A DNA stretch of 64,000 bases. Source: Bog-473 sp963791455. Lineage in GTDB: Bacteria; Actinomycetota; Acidimicrobiia; Acidimicrobiales; RAAP-2. This document shows positions 1 through 8,727 of the stretch, one piece after another. The position numbers were made by a program, and so were the translations under genes. The notes under the pieces were generated by a model, which was not told where the DNA came from, did not search any database, and saw only the letters and a program-made list of their open reading frames with translations. The stretch is taken from positions 124,001 through 188,000 of the forward strand of contig CAWBSM010000006.1 of NCBI GenBank assembly GCA_963791455.1, given 5' to 3'. The number at the start of each line of letters is the position of its first letter. Position 1 is the first letter of the stretch.

Positions 1-942
1 CACCTCAGGTAGGGCTCCGACCCGGCTCACGACTACGGGGACCCCGAGTAGCATTGCCTCGACGGCAACCTTACCGAACTGCTCAGCCGAATCCGGCCCG
101 TGGATTGAGGGTACGACGAGTACATCAATACCCGCCATGGTCCGACCGACTTCTTTCAACGGGAGGGGCCCAAAGTCGCGGACACGACCGCTCGTCTTGT
201 TGCTGGCGCGACGGATGATCGAGACGTCCGGACCGCTACCGAAACAGGCCAGCTGCGTCCCCATTGGAGAAATCTCCCCAAAGGCATCAACGAGCCAGGC
301 TAAACCCTTCTCGGAGACGTAACGTCCGAAAAAACCAACGACAAAATCATCACCGAACTGGAGTTCGTTCCGCGTCGTAACTCGTGCTAACCCCGCGGCG
401 CCAAACACATCTGGTTCTGGAATCTCCGCTGGAGCAACGAGAGTTGGCGTCGACAATGGCAGGCCCCAAGAGCGCGCGGCGGTGACTGCGCCCGTATTCC
501 AGCCGACGAAGCCGTCCAGCCTCTGGAGGTTTCGTTTCGCGATGAAACGCCGCACCTCTCTCTCCACTGTCCCACCTTGATCGTAGAGCATCTCGGCTCC
601 GTGAACGACTGTGCGGACATCCGCCCGCAGTGCTTGACCGGTCACAAGAGACCAAGGTTCAGTCTTCAAGTGCAAGATGTCTGGTCGCACCTCATCGACC
701 ACGACGTCGAGACCCTTGTAGTGCCACCAAAGCGGGCGGTCTCCACGCAGCTTCCGAGGCGAAAGGGAGTGGAAGTTCCCAAAGTCCGGCGGTTCTGGAA
801 CGAACGGCAATTCGGGCGCGATCGGAGCGTCGACAGTCGCGACAATGTGCAGGTCGACGCCGAGCGCGGTAACCGCACGCCAGAGTGCCCAATGGGAGGA
901 ACCGGAGTATTCGAGGACGAGCAGAACTCGGAGTTGCGTCAT
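1..942 (-). CDS. Glycosyltransferase family 4, C-terminus cut by window edge
   Basis: Read from an ATG at 942, the frame stays open for 314 codons to the window edge, so the last domain is incomplete. The product has the layout of a GT-B retaining glycosyltransferase that transfers a nucleotide-sugar residue to a glycan on the cytoplasmic face of the membrane. The N-terminus reads as a Rossmann strand (RVLLVLEYSG). Near residue 203 a GFFGRYVSEKG segment matches the start of the GT4 donor domain. Glu287 and Glu295 form the E-x7-E signature, followed by a GALPEV motif at the edge. It is the leftmost gene of the leftward polysaccharide locus, next to GDP-fucose synthase, so a role in assembling that glycan is inferred. 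The sugar specificity cannot be read. No convincing ribosome site precedes the ATG, so the start may differ. Confidence 0.85.
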   Translation of the reverse strand, partial: MTQLRVLLVLEYSGSSHWALWRAVTALGVDLHIVATVDAPIAPELPFVPEPPDFGNFHSLSPRKLRGDRPLWWHYKGLDVVVDEVRPDILHLKTEPWSLVTGQALRADVRTVVHGAEMLYDQGGTVEREVRRFIAKRNLQRLDGFVGWNTGAVTAARSWGLPLSTPTLVAPAEIPEPDVFGAAGLARVTTRNELQFGDDFVVGFFGRYVSEKGLAWLVDAFGEISPMGTQLACFGSGPDVSIIRRASNKTSGRVRDFGPLPLKEVGRTMAGIDVLVVPSIHGPDSAEQFGKVAVEAMLLGVPVVVSRVGALPEV

Positions 943-1074
943 CGGCCGGCTCGGTTGAAAGGGTGCTTGCCTTTTCATTTCGCTTTTGCAGGTCATGGAG
1001 CCGAAAACGATCCCTGCTGGCCGTACGACAGGTGGGGGCTATCCCAGACAGGGCATGCCAAAAGTGCTCCGCCT

Positions 1075-2052
1075 TTAGGAGCCGACGACGGCGCGGGCGA
1101 GCGGCAACGACCGCGAGTCCTGGGACAAGAACCACTCGTACGTCCTCTCGATACCTTCGCGTAATGACGTCGAAGCCGTCCATCCGAGAGCGGAGAGCTT
1201 GGAGATGTTGAGCAGCTTTCGAGGTGAGCCGTCGGGCTTAGTGTGGTCGAAGACGACCCCGATGCCCGGATACACGATGTCACGAACAGTGTCGGCCAGC
1301 TCAGTAATCGTTACGTCCGCACCGGTTCCTACGTTCACGTGCCCGGGTTCGTCATAGGCGTCCATTAGGAACACGCAGGCGTCCGCGAGGTCTTCAACGT
1401 ACAGAAACTCTCTGCGTGGAGATCCAGAACCCCAAACCATGACCAGAGACTCCTCGAATACCTTGGCGTCGTGGAATTTGCGGATGAGGGCGGGCAGGAC
1501 ATGTCCACCCTCAAGGTCGAAGTTGTCGTTCGGGCCATAAAGATTGGTCGGCATGGCCGAAATGAAGTTGCAATCGTATTGCGCCCGGTAGGCTTGACAG
1601 AGCTTGATTCCCGCGATCTTGGCGATGGCGTAGGGTTCATTGGTGGGCTCCAACGGCCCGGTGAGGAGTGCGTCCTCCGCCATCGGCTGAGATGCCTCGC
1701 GGGGGTAGATGCAAGAGCTGCCCAAGTACAGGAGCTTTTTGACTGGGAACAGGGAGCTGGCATGCACGACTGTGGCGTGAATCATCATGTTGTCGTAGAG
1801 GAACTCTGCGGGGCGGGTGGCATTGGCCATGATGCCGCCTACGGTGCCCGCCACGAGGTACACGTAGTCAGGGCGGTTCGCTCGAAACCAGTAGTTGACC
1901 GCTGCTTGATCTCGTAGATCGAGTTGTTCGCGGGTGGCGGTAAGGATATTGACGTAGCCGCCATCGACCAGGCGGCGAATGATGGCGGAACCGACGAGTC
2001 CGCCATGCCCAGCAACGTAGATGCGAGCATCCTTGGGAACTGGCTGGGTCAT
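1075..2052 (-). CDS. fcl: GDP-L-fucose synthase
   Basis: The product has 325 residues and should be the SDR enzyme that epimerises and reduces GDP-4-keto-6-deoxymannose to GDP-L-fucose with NADPH. The nucleotide-binding glycine motif GHGGLVG sits at residues 15-21, the LGSSCIYP segment carries the catalytic serine near 112, and Tyr141-x3-Lys145 (YAIAK) is the catalytic pair. Length matches the family. I chose the ATG at 2052 because an AGAGGTG ribosome site lies just before it; an in-frame upstream start adds nine residues that look unrelated. No GDP-mannose 4,6-dehydratase is visible in the window, so the first step must be encoded elsewhere. The location suggests fucose, or a related 6-deoxyhexose, is part of the surface polysaccharide. 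Confidence 0.93.
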   Translation of the reverse strand: MTQPVPKDARIYVAGHGGLVGSAIIRRLVDGGYVNILTATREQLDLRDQAAVNYWFRANRPDYVYLVAGTVGGIMANATRPAEFLYDNMMIHATVVHASSLFPVKKLLYLGSSCIYPREASQPMAEDALLTGPLEPTNEPYAIAKIAGIKLCQAYRAQYDCNFISAMPTNLYGPNDNFDLEGGHVLPALIRKFHDAKVFEESLVMVWGSGSPRREFLYVEDLADACVFLMDAYDEPGHVNVGTGADVTITELADTVRDIVYPGIGVVFDHTKPDGSPRKLLNISKLSALGWTASTSLREGIERTYEWFLSQDSRSLPLARAVVGS

Positions 2053-2203
2053 GGTCACACCTCTTTCTTGTTGCGGCACGATTCCATCAGGACGGTCGAC
2101 CTTCGACAGGAGCCTGGCTCTACTCGTGGTGGCAACATTTCACGCCCCAGATGTCCCGACGACTTGTTCGCAGATCTCGCACATTGGCAACAGGTGGCTG
2201 CGA

Positions 2204-3016
2204 TCAGTGGCCGGTGCGTTGAATCACGACAAGGACCGTACGGAGGAGAATCTTGCAATCGGTCACCAACGACAGCTTCTGCATGTAGTCCAAGTCGAGG
2301 TGCACACCCTCGCTCGCCAGACCGCCAGCGCGGTTTGAGGTCTGCCACAAGCCGGTCAGGCCCGGACGAATCTCGTGGCGAGTGTGCTGCCAGGGTTCGT
2401 ACCGCTCCACAACGCTCGGGAGTTCAGGCCGAGGTCCGACGAGCGCCATGTCACCCTTGATGACATTCCAGAGCTGCGGGAGCTCATCGAGGCTCGTTTT
2501 ACGGATCCAGCGGCCCGCCTTCGTATGGCGGGGGTCGTCGTCCCGCTTGTGGCAGGTCCGGCGGTCCACGGCTTGAAACGACTGGGAGACGCGGCGATCC
2601 GGCAGCATCGTCCGGAATTTGACCATAGTGAACCGCCGACCTCCACGCCCGACCCGTTCTTGCCGATAGATGACGCCGGACCCCACGGAGAATCGGATGG
2701 CCAGGGACAACCCTAGGAAGATCGGTAGAGACAGGAGCACGAGGAGGGCCGCGAAAACAACGTCCAGTGGGCGCTTCACGAAGTGCTCATACGTGGTTGG
2801 GACGTATACCCCGTCGAGCAGCTTCGGAGCGGCTCCCGATTGCATCCAAGGGTCGAGGTCCACCGCGTGGAACATCCCAAGATCAGTTGGATCCGCGGCA
2901 GGCGCTGCCAGGGTCGCAATTTCACCGACCCCCCGACTCGACTGAGCAAGTGATTTGCGCTCCTTCGGCCTGAATACTTTCTCGTCTGCCTTCACCGGGC
3001 CGATGTCGCGACTCAC
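2204..3016 (-). CDS. Priming sugar-phosphate transferase (bacterial sugar transferase family)
   Basis: This 270-residue protein belongs to the monotopic phosphoglycosyl transferases, which load the first sugar-1-phosphate onto undecaprenyl phosphate. After about 80 poorly conserved residues there is one hydrophobic re-entrant segment (about 84-107). Next come the KFRTM motif (133-137), a TSLDELPQ motif and the MALVGPRPEL block, all signatures of this family (PF02397). The long N-terminal membrane domain of WbaP-type enzymes is missing, so it is the short catalytic type. The start is a GTG at 3016, and the initial 80 residues could be shorter. It sits between the fucose synthase and a secreted beta-helix protein, which fits the initiating enzyme of the locus. 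The sugar transferred is unknown. Confidence 0.9.
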   Translation of the reverse strand: MSRDIGPVKADEKVFRPKERKSLAQSSRGVGEIATLAAPAADPTDLGMFHAVDLDPWMQSGAAPKLLDGVYVPTTYEHFVKRPLDVVFAALLVLLSLPIFLGLSLAIRFSVGSGVIYRQERVGRGGRRFTMVKFRTMLPDRRVSQSFQAVDRRTCHKRDDDPRHTKAGRWIRKTSLDELPQLWNVIKGDMALVGPRPELPSVVERYEPWQHTRHEIRPGLTGLWQTSNRAGGLASEGVHLDLDYMQKLSLVTDCKILLRTVLVVIQRTGH

Positions 3017-3252
3017 TCTTTGCCCTTCGACCTCCCATATGGACCCTTGTTCGGCCGACCCCGGACGAAAGTCGTAGCGTTATCCAGAGGTCACGGTAGG
3101 GCACTTTGCACTTCGGGTCAAAGGGCGTTCTGACCAGGACGATTCTTTCCTCGCAGGAAGGGCCAATCTGGGGTCGACGTCCATGGTGATGCCCGAAGCG
3201 GGCGTCGGGCTCAGTTCGTGGCGATCGGCAGTCCGTCGCGTCGACGTTCTCG

Positions 3253-5232
3253 TCAGGTCGCCATTCCGACAATCGGAGCGAGGCTGAGCCCACTGGAGCC
3301 GAAGAACCGTGCGTCGCCGTAGGAGAAGATCCCGCCGTCAGAAGCCGTCAGCCAGTAGCCACTACCTTCGGGCGTCGAGGCCATGCCAACTATGGGCTGG
3401 TTCAGTCTCATGCCGCCCGTGGATCCGAGGAACGCTGCATCCCCGAAAGAGAAGATCCCGCCGTCGGAGGCCACGAGCCAGTAGCCACCGCCGTCGGGCG
3501 TCGGGGCCATGCCCACAATGGGCCGGTTGAGTCGCAGATCGCCGGTGGAACCGAGGAACCCTGCATCCCCGAAGCTGAAGATCCCGCCGTCGGAGGCTAC
3601 GAGCCAGTAGCCACCGCCGTCGGGCGTCGGGGCCATGCCCACGATGGGCTGGTTCAATCTCATGCCGCCGGTGGAACCGTGGAACTGTGCATCCCCGAAA
3701 CTGAAAACCCCGCCGTCAGAGGCCACCAGCCAGTAGCCGCCACCGTCGGGCGCCGCGGCCATGCCCACGATGGGCTGGTTCAATCTCATGCCGCCGGTGG
3801 AACCGTGGAACTGTGCATCCCCGAAACTGAAAACCCCGCCGTCAGAGGCCACCAGCCAGTAGCCGCCACCGTCGGGCTCGGCAACGATTTGGGTGATCGG
3901 CGCGTTCAGCGTCGGTGCTTGCACTCCTCCGAGATTCGGTGCGTCACCGTGCGGATCAACTGCGCCATCCGAGTGGGCGATCCAGTAGCCATCGTCGCCG
4001 GGGGTGGTCGGTATGGGTTGCGGTGTCGGGCTCGTTCCCGTGCCGACTGTGACCCCGTTGCTCGATAGCTTCGCTTGCCACGCCGTCCACTGTTCGTTCA
4101 CGTCGGTCGTCGTGATCGCGAGTTGGTTGTCGTTCAGGTGGGTGTTTCCAGAGGTCGATGAAGCGCCCGGCAGCCAAAAATCGTTGCGACCGGAACTATC
4201 CATCCAGCCAGAGATGTTGTTGGTGACCGAGTTGTTCCCATAGGGTTCCGCGGGCTGTTCATTGGCTGAATAGATGCCGACGTTCGACCCAAGTAAAACG
4301 GAGCCGTTTGGGAGGGTCGCGCTGCACACGACGGTGTTGTTGTAGATCGAGGTGTTTGTCCCCCCAGAGTTGGCGATGCCATAGTTCGTGGTAGCGACGA
4401 CCTGGTTGTTATAGGCGTCCTGATAGCTCCCACCGCCGTCGCCCAGCATGATGCCGCCACCGTCGTAGTCTGTGTTCATCACTGGATATGGATAGCCACC
4501 GTCGATGTAGTTGTCATGGACGCTGATCGGTGATGCTGATGTCCCGTTGCTGCTGAAGATGCTGATGTTGTCCTCGACTCGACTCGCGTTCGGAATGTTT
4601 TGAATCTGGTTCCACGCGATGTCAATCCCAGCGGCGTTGACGTGGTTCAACTGGATGAAGTCGGTTTTGACATACCCCACGCCCACGCCGCCGCTCGTCA
4701 CATAGCCGCCAGTACCATTGGTAATCCGCCCGTCGATATCCTGGGCAACGTTGTACTGAACGAGCACGGAGCCAGTGGGATTGCTGTCAAGCAGGTAGAT
4801 TCCGCCCGCCTGTGCGATGTAGTTGTGCTGAAAAATGAAGGATGCGAACCCGTGGCTCAGGGTCACGGCATTGCCCATCCAGAGGTTGCTGCCACCGGGA
4901 TACAGCCCGAAGAATTGGGTGTCGGTGATCGTGAGATTGACGCCCGCGACGGAGTCCTGCACGAACGTTGAGAGCTTAGAGTTCGGCGGGAGTCCTACCG
5001 CACTCTCGATCACAGAGTCGGTAATTGTGACAGGGGCCGAGGTGGCAATCGTTACCGCCGTGCGCTGCTGGTTGGCGACCCAGCAGCCCGAGTATGTACC
5101 CCCTGCTGTGATCGTGATCGGGCCGCCACAAGCAGACGCGCTGCTCATGGCCGCGGAGCCAACCGGCAGTGTTGAAGCCAATGCCATTGCGAGCGCGACC
5201 AACCAGAAACGACGAGTTGAACGTGCCGACAT
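3253..5232 (-). CDS. Secreted parallel beta-helix protein with six C-terminal GYW repeats
   Basis: The 659-residue protein starts with a signal peptide (hydrophobic core at about 10-30, small residues before the predicted cut). Residues about 35-400 contain short Asn/Gly-rich coils such as VHDNYIDGG and SIYNNTVV that look like a right-handed parallel beta-helix, as in polysaccharide lyases and phage tailspikes. After a Pro/Thr linker, residues 415-659 are six repeats of about 42 residues with the core GYWLVASDGGIFSFGDA. The first copy is degenerate and the last is shorter. The ATG at 5232 has an AGGAG site a few bases upstream. Its place inside the polysaccharide cluster suggests it binds, cuts or modifies the glycan outside the cell. 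No catalytic residues can be assigned with confidence. Two more proteins in the window share the repeat module. Confidence 0.85.
   Translation of the reverse strand: MSARSTRRFWLVALAMALASTLPVGSAAMSSASACGGPITITAGGTYSGCWVANQQRTAVTIATSAPVTITDSVIESAVGLPPNSKLSTFVQDSVAGVNLTITDTQFFGLYPGGSNLWMGNAVTLSHGFASFIFQHNYIAQAGGIYLLDSNPTGSVLVQYNVAQDIDGRITNGTGGYVTSGGVGVGYVKTDFIQLNHVNAAGIDIAWNQIQNIPNASRVEDNISIFSSNGTSASPISVHDNYIDGGYPYPVMNTDYDGGGIMLGDGGGSYQDAYNNQVVATTNYGIANSGGTNTSIYNNTVVCSATLPNGSVLLGSNVGIYSANEQPAEPYGNNSVTNNISGWMDSSGRNDFWLPGASSTSGNTHLNDNQLAITTTDVNEQWTAWQAKLSSNGVTVGTGTSPTPQPIPTTPGDDGYWIAHSDGAVDPHGDAPNLGGVQAPTLNAPITQIVAEPDGGGYWLVASDGGVFSFGDAQFHGSTGGMRLNQPIVGMAAAPDGGGYWLVASDGGVFSFGDAQFHGSTGGMRLNQPIVGMAPTPDGGGYWLVASDGGIFSFGDAGFLGSTGDLRLNRPIVGMAPTPDGGGYWLVASDGGIFSFGDAAFLGSTGGMRLNQPIVGMASTPEGSGYWLTASDGGIFSYGDARFFGSSGLSLAPIVGMAT
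3256..3990 (-). repeat. Tandem 126-bp coding repeats (six GYW units)
   Basis: Six units, five of 126 bp and one of 105 bp, encode the GYW repeats. The two units between about 3655 and 3906 are almost identical in DNA, including synonymous positions, while the outer ones have diverged. This points to recent unequal recombination or gene conversion inside the array. Confidence 0.85.
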
Positions 5233-5585
5233 TGCTCCTCGCTGGACCAGACCGAGCTAGAAGGCTGAATGGCGCGATGGTGTGGACTTCAATACCGCCT
5301 CAGCAGCCCCAGCTAACTCGAGAATCCCGTGGATTTGCGCCCGCTTGCGGCGGGTTTCCTTTGTCGTCGGCATTGTTAACCTGCCTCTTTACCCGATTTG
5401 TGGTTTGAGGCCCGAACATCCCCTTGAACGGCACCCGTCGGTAGCGTCCAGTGCAGCGGTGCCCTCTGCTGCGGAGCGTCGTCCGATCGCTCCATCCGGC
5501 GAAGCGCACTACATTCGGGTTGCAGCGCGGCGCCCGCCTAACCTCTTGCCGACCGCGAGAAGCGTCGTCGGCCGCTGAGTTCGCT
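5233..5585. other. Intergenic stretch, no gene seen
   Basis: This gap of about 350 bases lies between the start of the beta-helix protein and the end of the CapD-like gene. All frames here give low-complexity translations with no recognisable family. The leftward promoter of the beta-helix gene probably lies here, but I cannot point to convincing boxes. Confidence 0.5.
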
Positions 5586-7482
5586 TCAGAGGAGAGGCCG
5601 AGCCGTCGCTTCCCGCTGGCAGATCGATCGCATGAGGGAGACCGTGGAATCGTACGGGTCAAGCGGGTTGAACCGCTGGACGTCGTTGGGGGTCAGTGGC
5701 GGCACGGGGACGTGCGAGATCATCGGGTGCACTGGACGATCGTCCACCTCGTCCTCACCGAGCAGGACTTCGTGCAGCTTCTCGCCGGATCGCAGACCGG
5801 TGTACACGATCTCGACCGGGCGGGTTGAATAAGCCGCGAGCATCCGGGCAATGTCGTCGATCCGAACTGGTTCACCCATGTCGAGCACGAGCGCCTCGCC
5901 ACCTCGCCCAATCGCGCCGGCCTGGATCACCAGCTGGACGGCCTCCTCAACGGTCATGAAATAGCGGGTCACGCCGGCATCGGTCACGGTCAGCGGTCCA
6001 CCCGCGGCGATCTGGGCTTGGAATGCTGTAAGCACCGATCCGCCGCGTGCCAAGCACGTTCCCGAACCGCACACTGAGATAAGGCTTTCCCGTCTCCCCA
6101 GAGAAGTAAGCGGTCAGCCGCTCGCAGATTCGTTTCGAATAGCCCAGCACGCTGATGGGTGAGGCGGCCTTGTCCGTGGAGATGTTCACGAACCGCTCGA
6201 CTCCCGATTCGGCCGCCGCCTCAAGGAGCGCCAGGGTGCCCCAAATGTTGGTCTTCACCGCTTCCATCGGAGCCCGTTCGAGCATCGGAAGGTGCTTGAG
6301 AGCAGCGGCGTGAAACACGACGTCCGGACGGCGCTCGACGAACAAGCGGGAGAGACCGATCCGATCCCTGATGTCGATCAGGACAAGGTCATCGGTGTCG
6401 AGGAGGGCACGGCCTTCGATTGACATCTGCACCGAATGAAGGCCGGATTCGTCGCGATCGATCATGATCAATTCGGCCGGTGCGAAGAGGTAGAGCTGAC
6501 GGCACAGTTCGGAACCGATCGACCCCCCGGCTCCGGTGACGAGCACCTTCCTACCCGTGATGTAGCCGGCAATAGCATCGATGTCGGTGGTGACACTGCG
6601 CCTACCGAGTAGGTCTTGATCGGTCAAATCTCGGATATCGAGCTGGTCGAGGTCGGTGCCAAGCAGTTGGGCGAGCGGTGGCACGGTCTTGACCTTGAGG
6701 CCGGCATCCAGGCCCAGCCGCATGAGCTTTGCGATGAGGCTTCCGTCCGCGCTCGGGATAGCGATCAAGAGAGTGTCAGCCTGATGCCGGCCCACGGCCT
6801 CTTCGAGTTGTGTCCCGGTACCAGTCACCGGCACACCCATGATTCGCCGGTGGCGCTTGCGCGGGTCATCGTCGACGAGGGCGACGGGCAGGTAGCCGCT
6901 GGCAGGGTCGCGTGCGAGGGACCTAAGGGCAGCCCGGCCACCCTCACCAGCCCCGTACACGATCAGGCGATGAACGCTTTCCCCCATGGGCGCACGGAGA
7001 TGAAGCTCAATCAGCTTCCTGTAGACGTAGCGCGCGGACCCCATGAGAAGGAGGGCGAACAGTCCACCGCTGATAAGAGCGCCACCACCGATCGGCATCC
7101 CGAACGCGAGGTTTATGACGAAAATTATGGTCGTGGTAACGATGGCCGTTCTGACCAGTGGCACGATCTCCTCGAAGCTGCCAACAGCGTACCGACCAAT
7201 GTAGAGGCCAAACAGCGTGCCGACGAGGATGTTGATACAGCCGGCACCCAGGCTGAGTAGCAGGCCGTAACGCCAGGCGTGGTGGTTGGAATCGAAGTCG
7301 TTGTGGAGGAGGACCGCCAAGTTGATTGCGACAACCCACCCCAGAGCATCCGTCGTCGCTTGGACGATGAACCTGTGCTCCGCCAGTTGGCGACTCACAG
7401 CAATAAGAGACAAACGTGTCCGGAGGTGAAACACTCCGGACACCGAGCGCCCAGGGCGACGACCCATGGCAGGCGCGCTCAA
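5586..7482 (-). CDS. CapD/PglF-type nucleotide-sugar 4,6-dehydratase, split by a 1-base frameshift
   Basis: Two frames join into one membrane-bound nucleotide-sugar dehydratase of about 631 residues. Residues 1-150 hold several transmembrane segments. A CoA-binding-like Rossmann fold follows (YGAGEGGR), then a second dehydratase domain with TGAGGSIGSEL and a modified YSKR active-site segment. The frame breaks after VRFGNVLGTR. Deleting one base of the CCGCCGCG run near 6042-6047 restores TRGSVLTAF and reads to the stop at 5586. A TTG at 7482 is the likely start: GAGGAG lies 8 bases upstream and the TTG overlaps the stop of the gene before it (TTGA). Such enzymes make UDP-linked 4-keto-6-deoxy sugars for surface glycans. 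Whether the frameshift is real or a sequence error cannot be told here. Confidence 0.85.
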
Positions 7483-8567
7483 TGGTCACACTCCTCGGTT
7501 CGGTGCATAACAATTCCCGAGAACTTTCCACGGCTGTGACGTCGGGCAACCAGCTCGTGGTCGGCACCACGGTCCGACCGCTTGGCATCGACGATGAGCG
7601 CCTTTACAGCGTCTTCAGACGAACGGAAAAGGGATCGGAAGGAGAAGACGGCCTCTCTCACGTTGAACCTCGCCAAAAGTGCAGTTTCGCGGACACGGGG
7701 CCGCTCAGCGCAATCCAACTTTCCCACACGCCACGCAATGGGAGTTCCTTCGACGACCAGACCCCTCAAGAACTTCGTATTCCCGATCAGGTAGCGTCGC
7801 CACAGCCTTCTGGGCTCGTGGGTCAGTCGAAACAGCCATTCGAGGCCGCTGCTCTGCATCCACGGAGGTGCCTGCTTGGTTGTCCCAGCGAAAAAGTCAA
7901 ACGCTGCGCCAACTGCCACCGTCGGCCGGCCGATCTGCTGATGGAAGCTATGGACGAATTCGTCCTGCTTCGGAGTACCCAACCCGGTCCAGACTACGTC
8001 GGCACCGGATGTGCGCATGCGCTCGATGTTGCATCGAACCTCGGCGTCTGTGAGCGCCCGGAACGGCGGCGCCTCCACTCCAACGATATCGAGACCTGGG
8101 TAGCGTGATTCGAGCTCGTGCTGCAGCGCTTCCAACACCTCAGGAGTCGACCCATACATGTAGTGCCGGAGACCAAGGCATCGTCCCCGATCCAGCACCT
8201 CGGCCATGAGGTCGGGTCCGTAGACTCGCTTGGTGAGCCAGCGCATGCCCAGTCTCCGCGCGATCCACACGAGCGGCATACCATCTGGAAGGTTGAGATC
8301 GTCCGCGTTGAGCCGCGCGCCGAAGTCGCGATCGTCTGACGCAAGCGACAGGGTATACGCGTTGCAAAGGTGGACTGACAGCGGAACGCGCTCCAGGCCT
8401 GCGGCGAGGATTCGCTCGGCGGCAAGCTCCTGGGTTGGGGTGTCGATTCGAACGCCGCAGCAATAGAACGAGACGCTGCCCGCATCAGCGCCGCGCAGGA
8501 TCGGTCTTTCAGAGCTTGGAATGGCCAATCTCAGAAGCACCATAAATGGAATCCACGCCATCGGCAT
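7479..8567 (-). CDS. WecG/TagA/CpsF family glycosyltransferase (GT26)
   Basis: This 362-residue protein matches the GT26 family, which adds a sugar (often ManNAc, ManNAcA or a hexose) to a lipid-linked intermediate at the cytoplasmic membrane. Seen in order are CGVRIDTPT at the usual start of the fold, LNLPDGMPLVW with the conserved Asp, a GLGTPKQDEFV block, and the C-terminal LEWLFRLTHEPRRLWRRY motif. About 80 residues follow the domain and look unlike the family. The first 30 residues before the core are also extra, so a later start such as 8543 is possible. The stop overlaps the TTG start of the CapD-like gene by four bases, so the two are probably translationally coupled. It acts after the priming transferase in this locus. 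Confidence 0.9.
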   Translation of the reverse strand: MPMAWIPFMVLLRLAIPSSERPILRGADAGSVSFYCCGVRIDTPTQELAAERILAAGLERVPLSVHLCNAYTLSLASDDRDFGARLNADDLNLPDGMPLVWIARRLGMRWLTKRVYGPDLMAEVLDRGRCLGLRHYMYGSTPEVLEALQHELESRYPGLDIVGVEAPPFRALTDAEVRCNIERMRTSGADVVWTGLGTPKQDEFVHSFHQQIGRPTVAVGAAFDFFAGTTKQAPPWMQSSGLEWLFRLTHEPRRLWRRYLIGNTKFLRGLVVEGTPIAWRVGKLDCAERPRVRETALLARFNVREAVFSFRSLFRSSEDAVKALIVDAKRSDRGADHELVARRHSRGKFSGIVMHRTEECDH

Positions 8568-8727
8568 GCTGAGATCGTCCTTGGACCGAGTGTTTCATTC
8601 GGGATCACCCTCATGTAGAGCGGTCCTTGGGCGGTAGTCCGGCGGAAGGTGGCCGACGACTCGAACCAGACATTGAGATTGGCGACACCCGTGCGACTCA
8701 TCGCGTGCGAATGAGCGCCACGCCCTC

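Noticed and set aside
3256..3990. Regularly spaced repeats suggesting a CRISPR array.
   Set aside because: The unit is 126 bp with no unique spacers, and it translates in one frame into a repeated protein motif.
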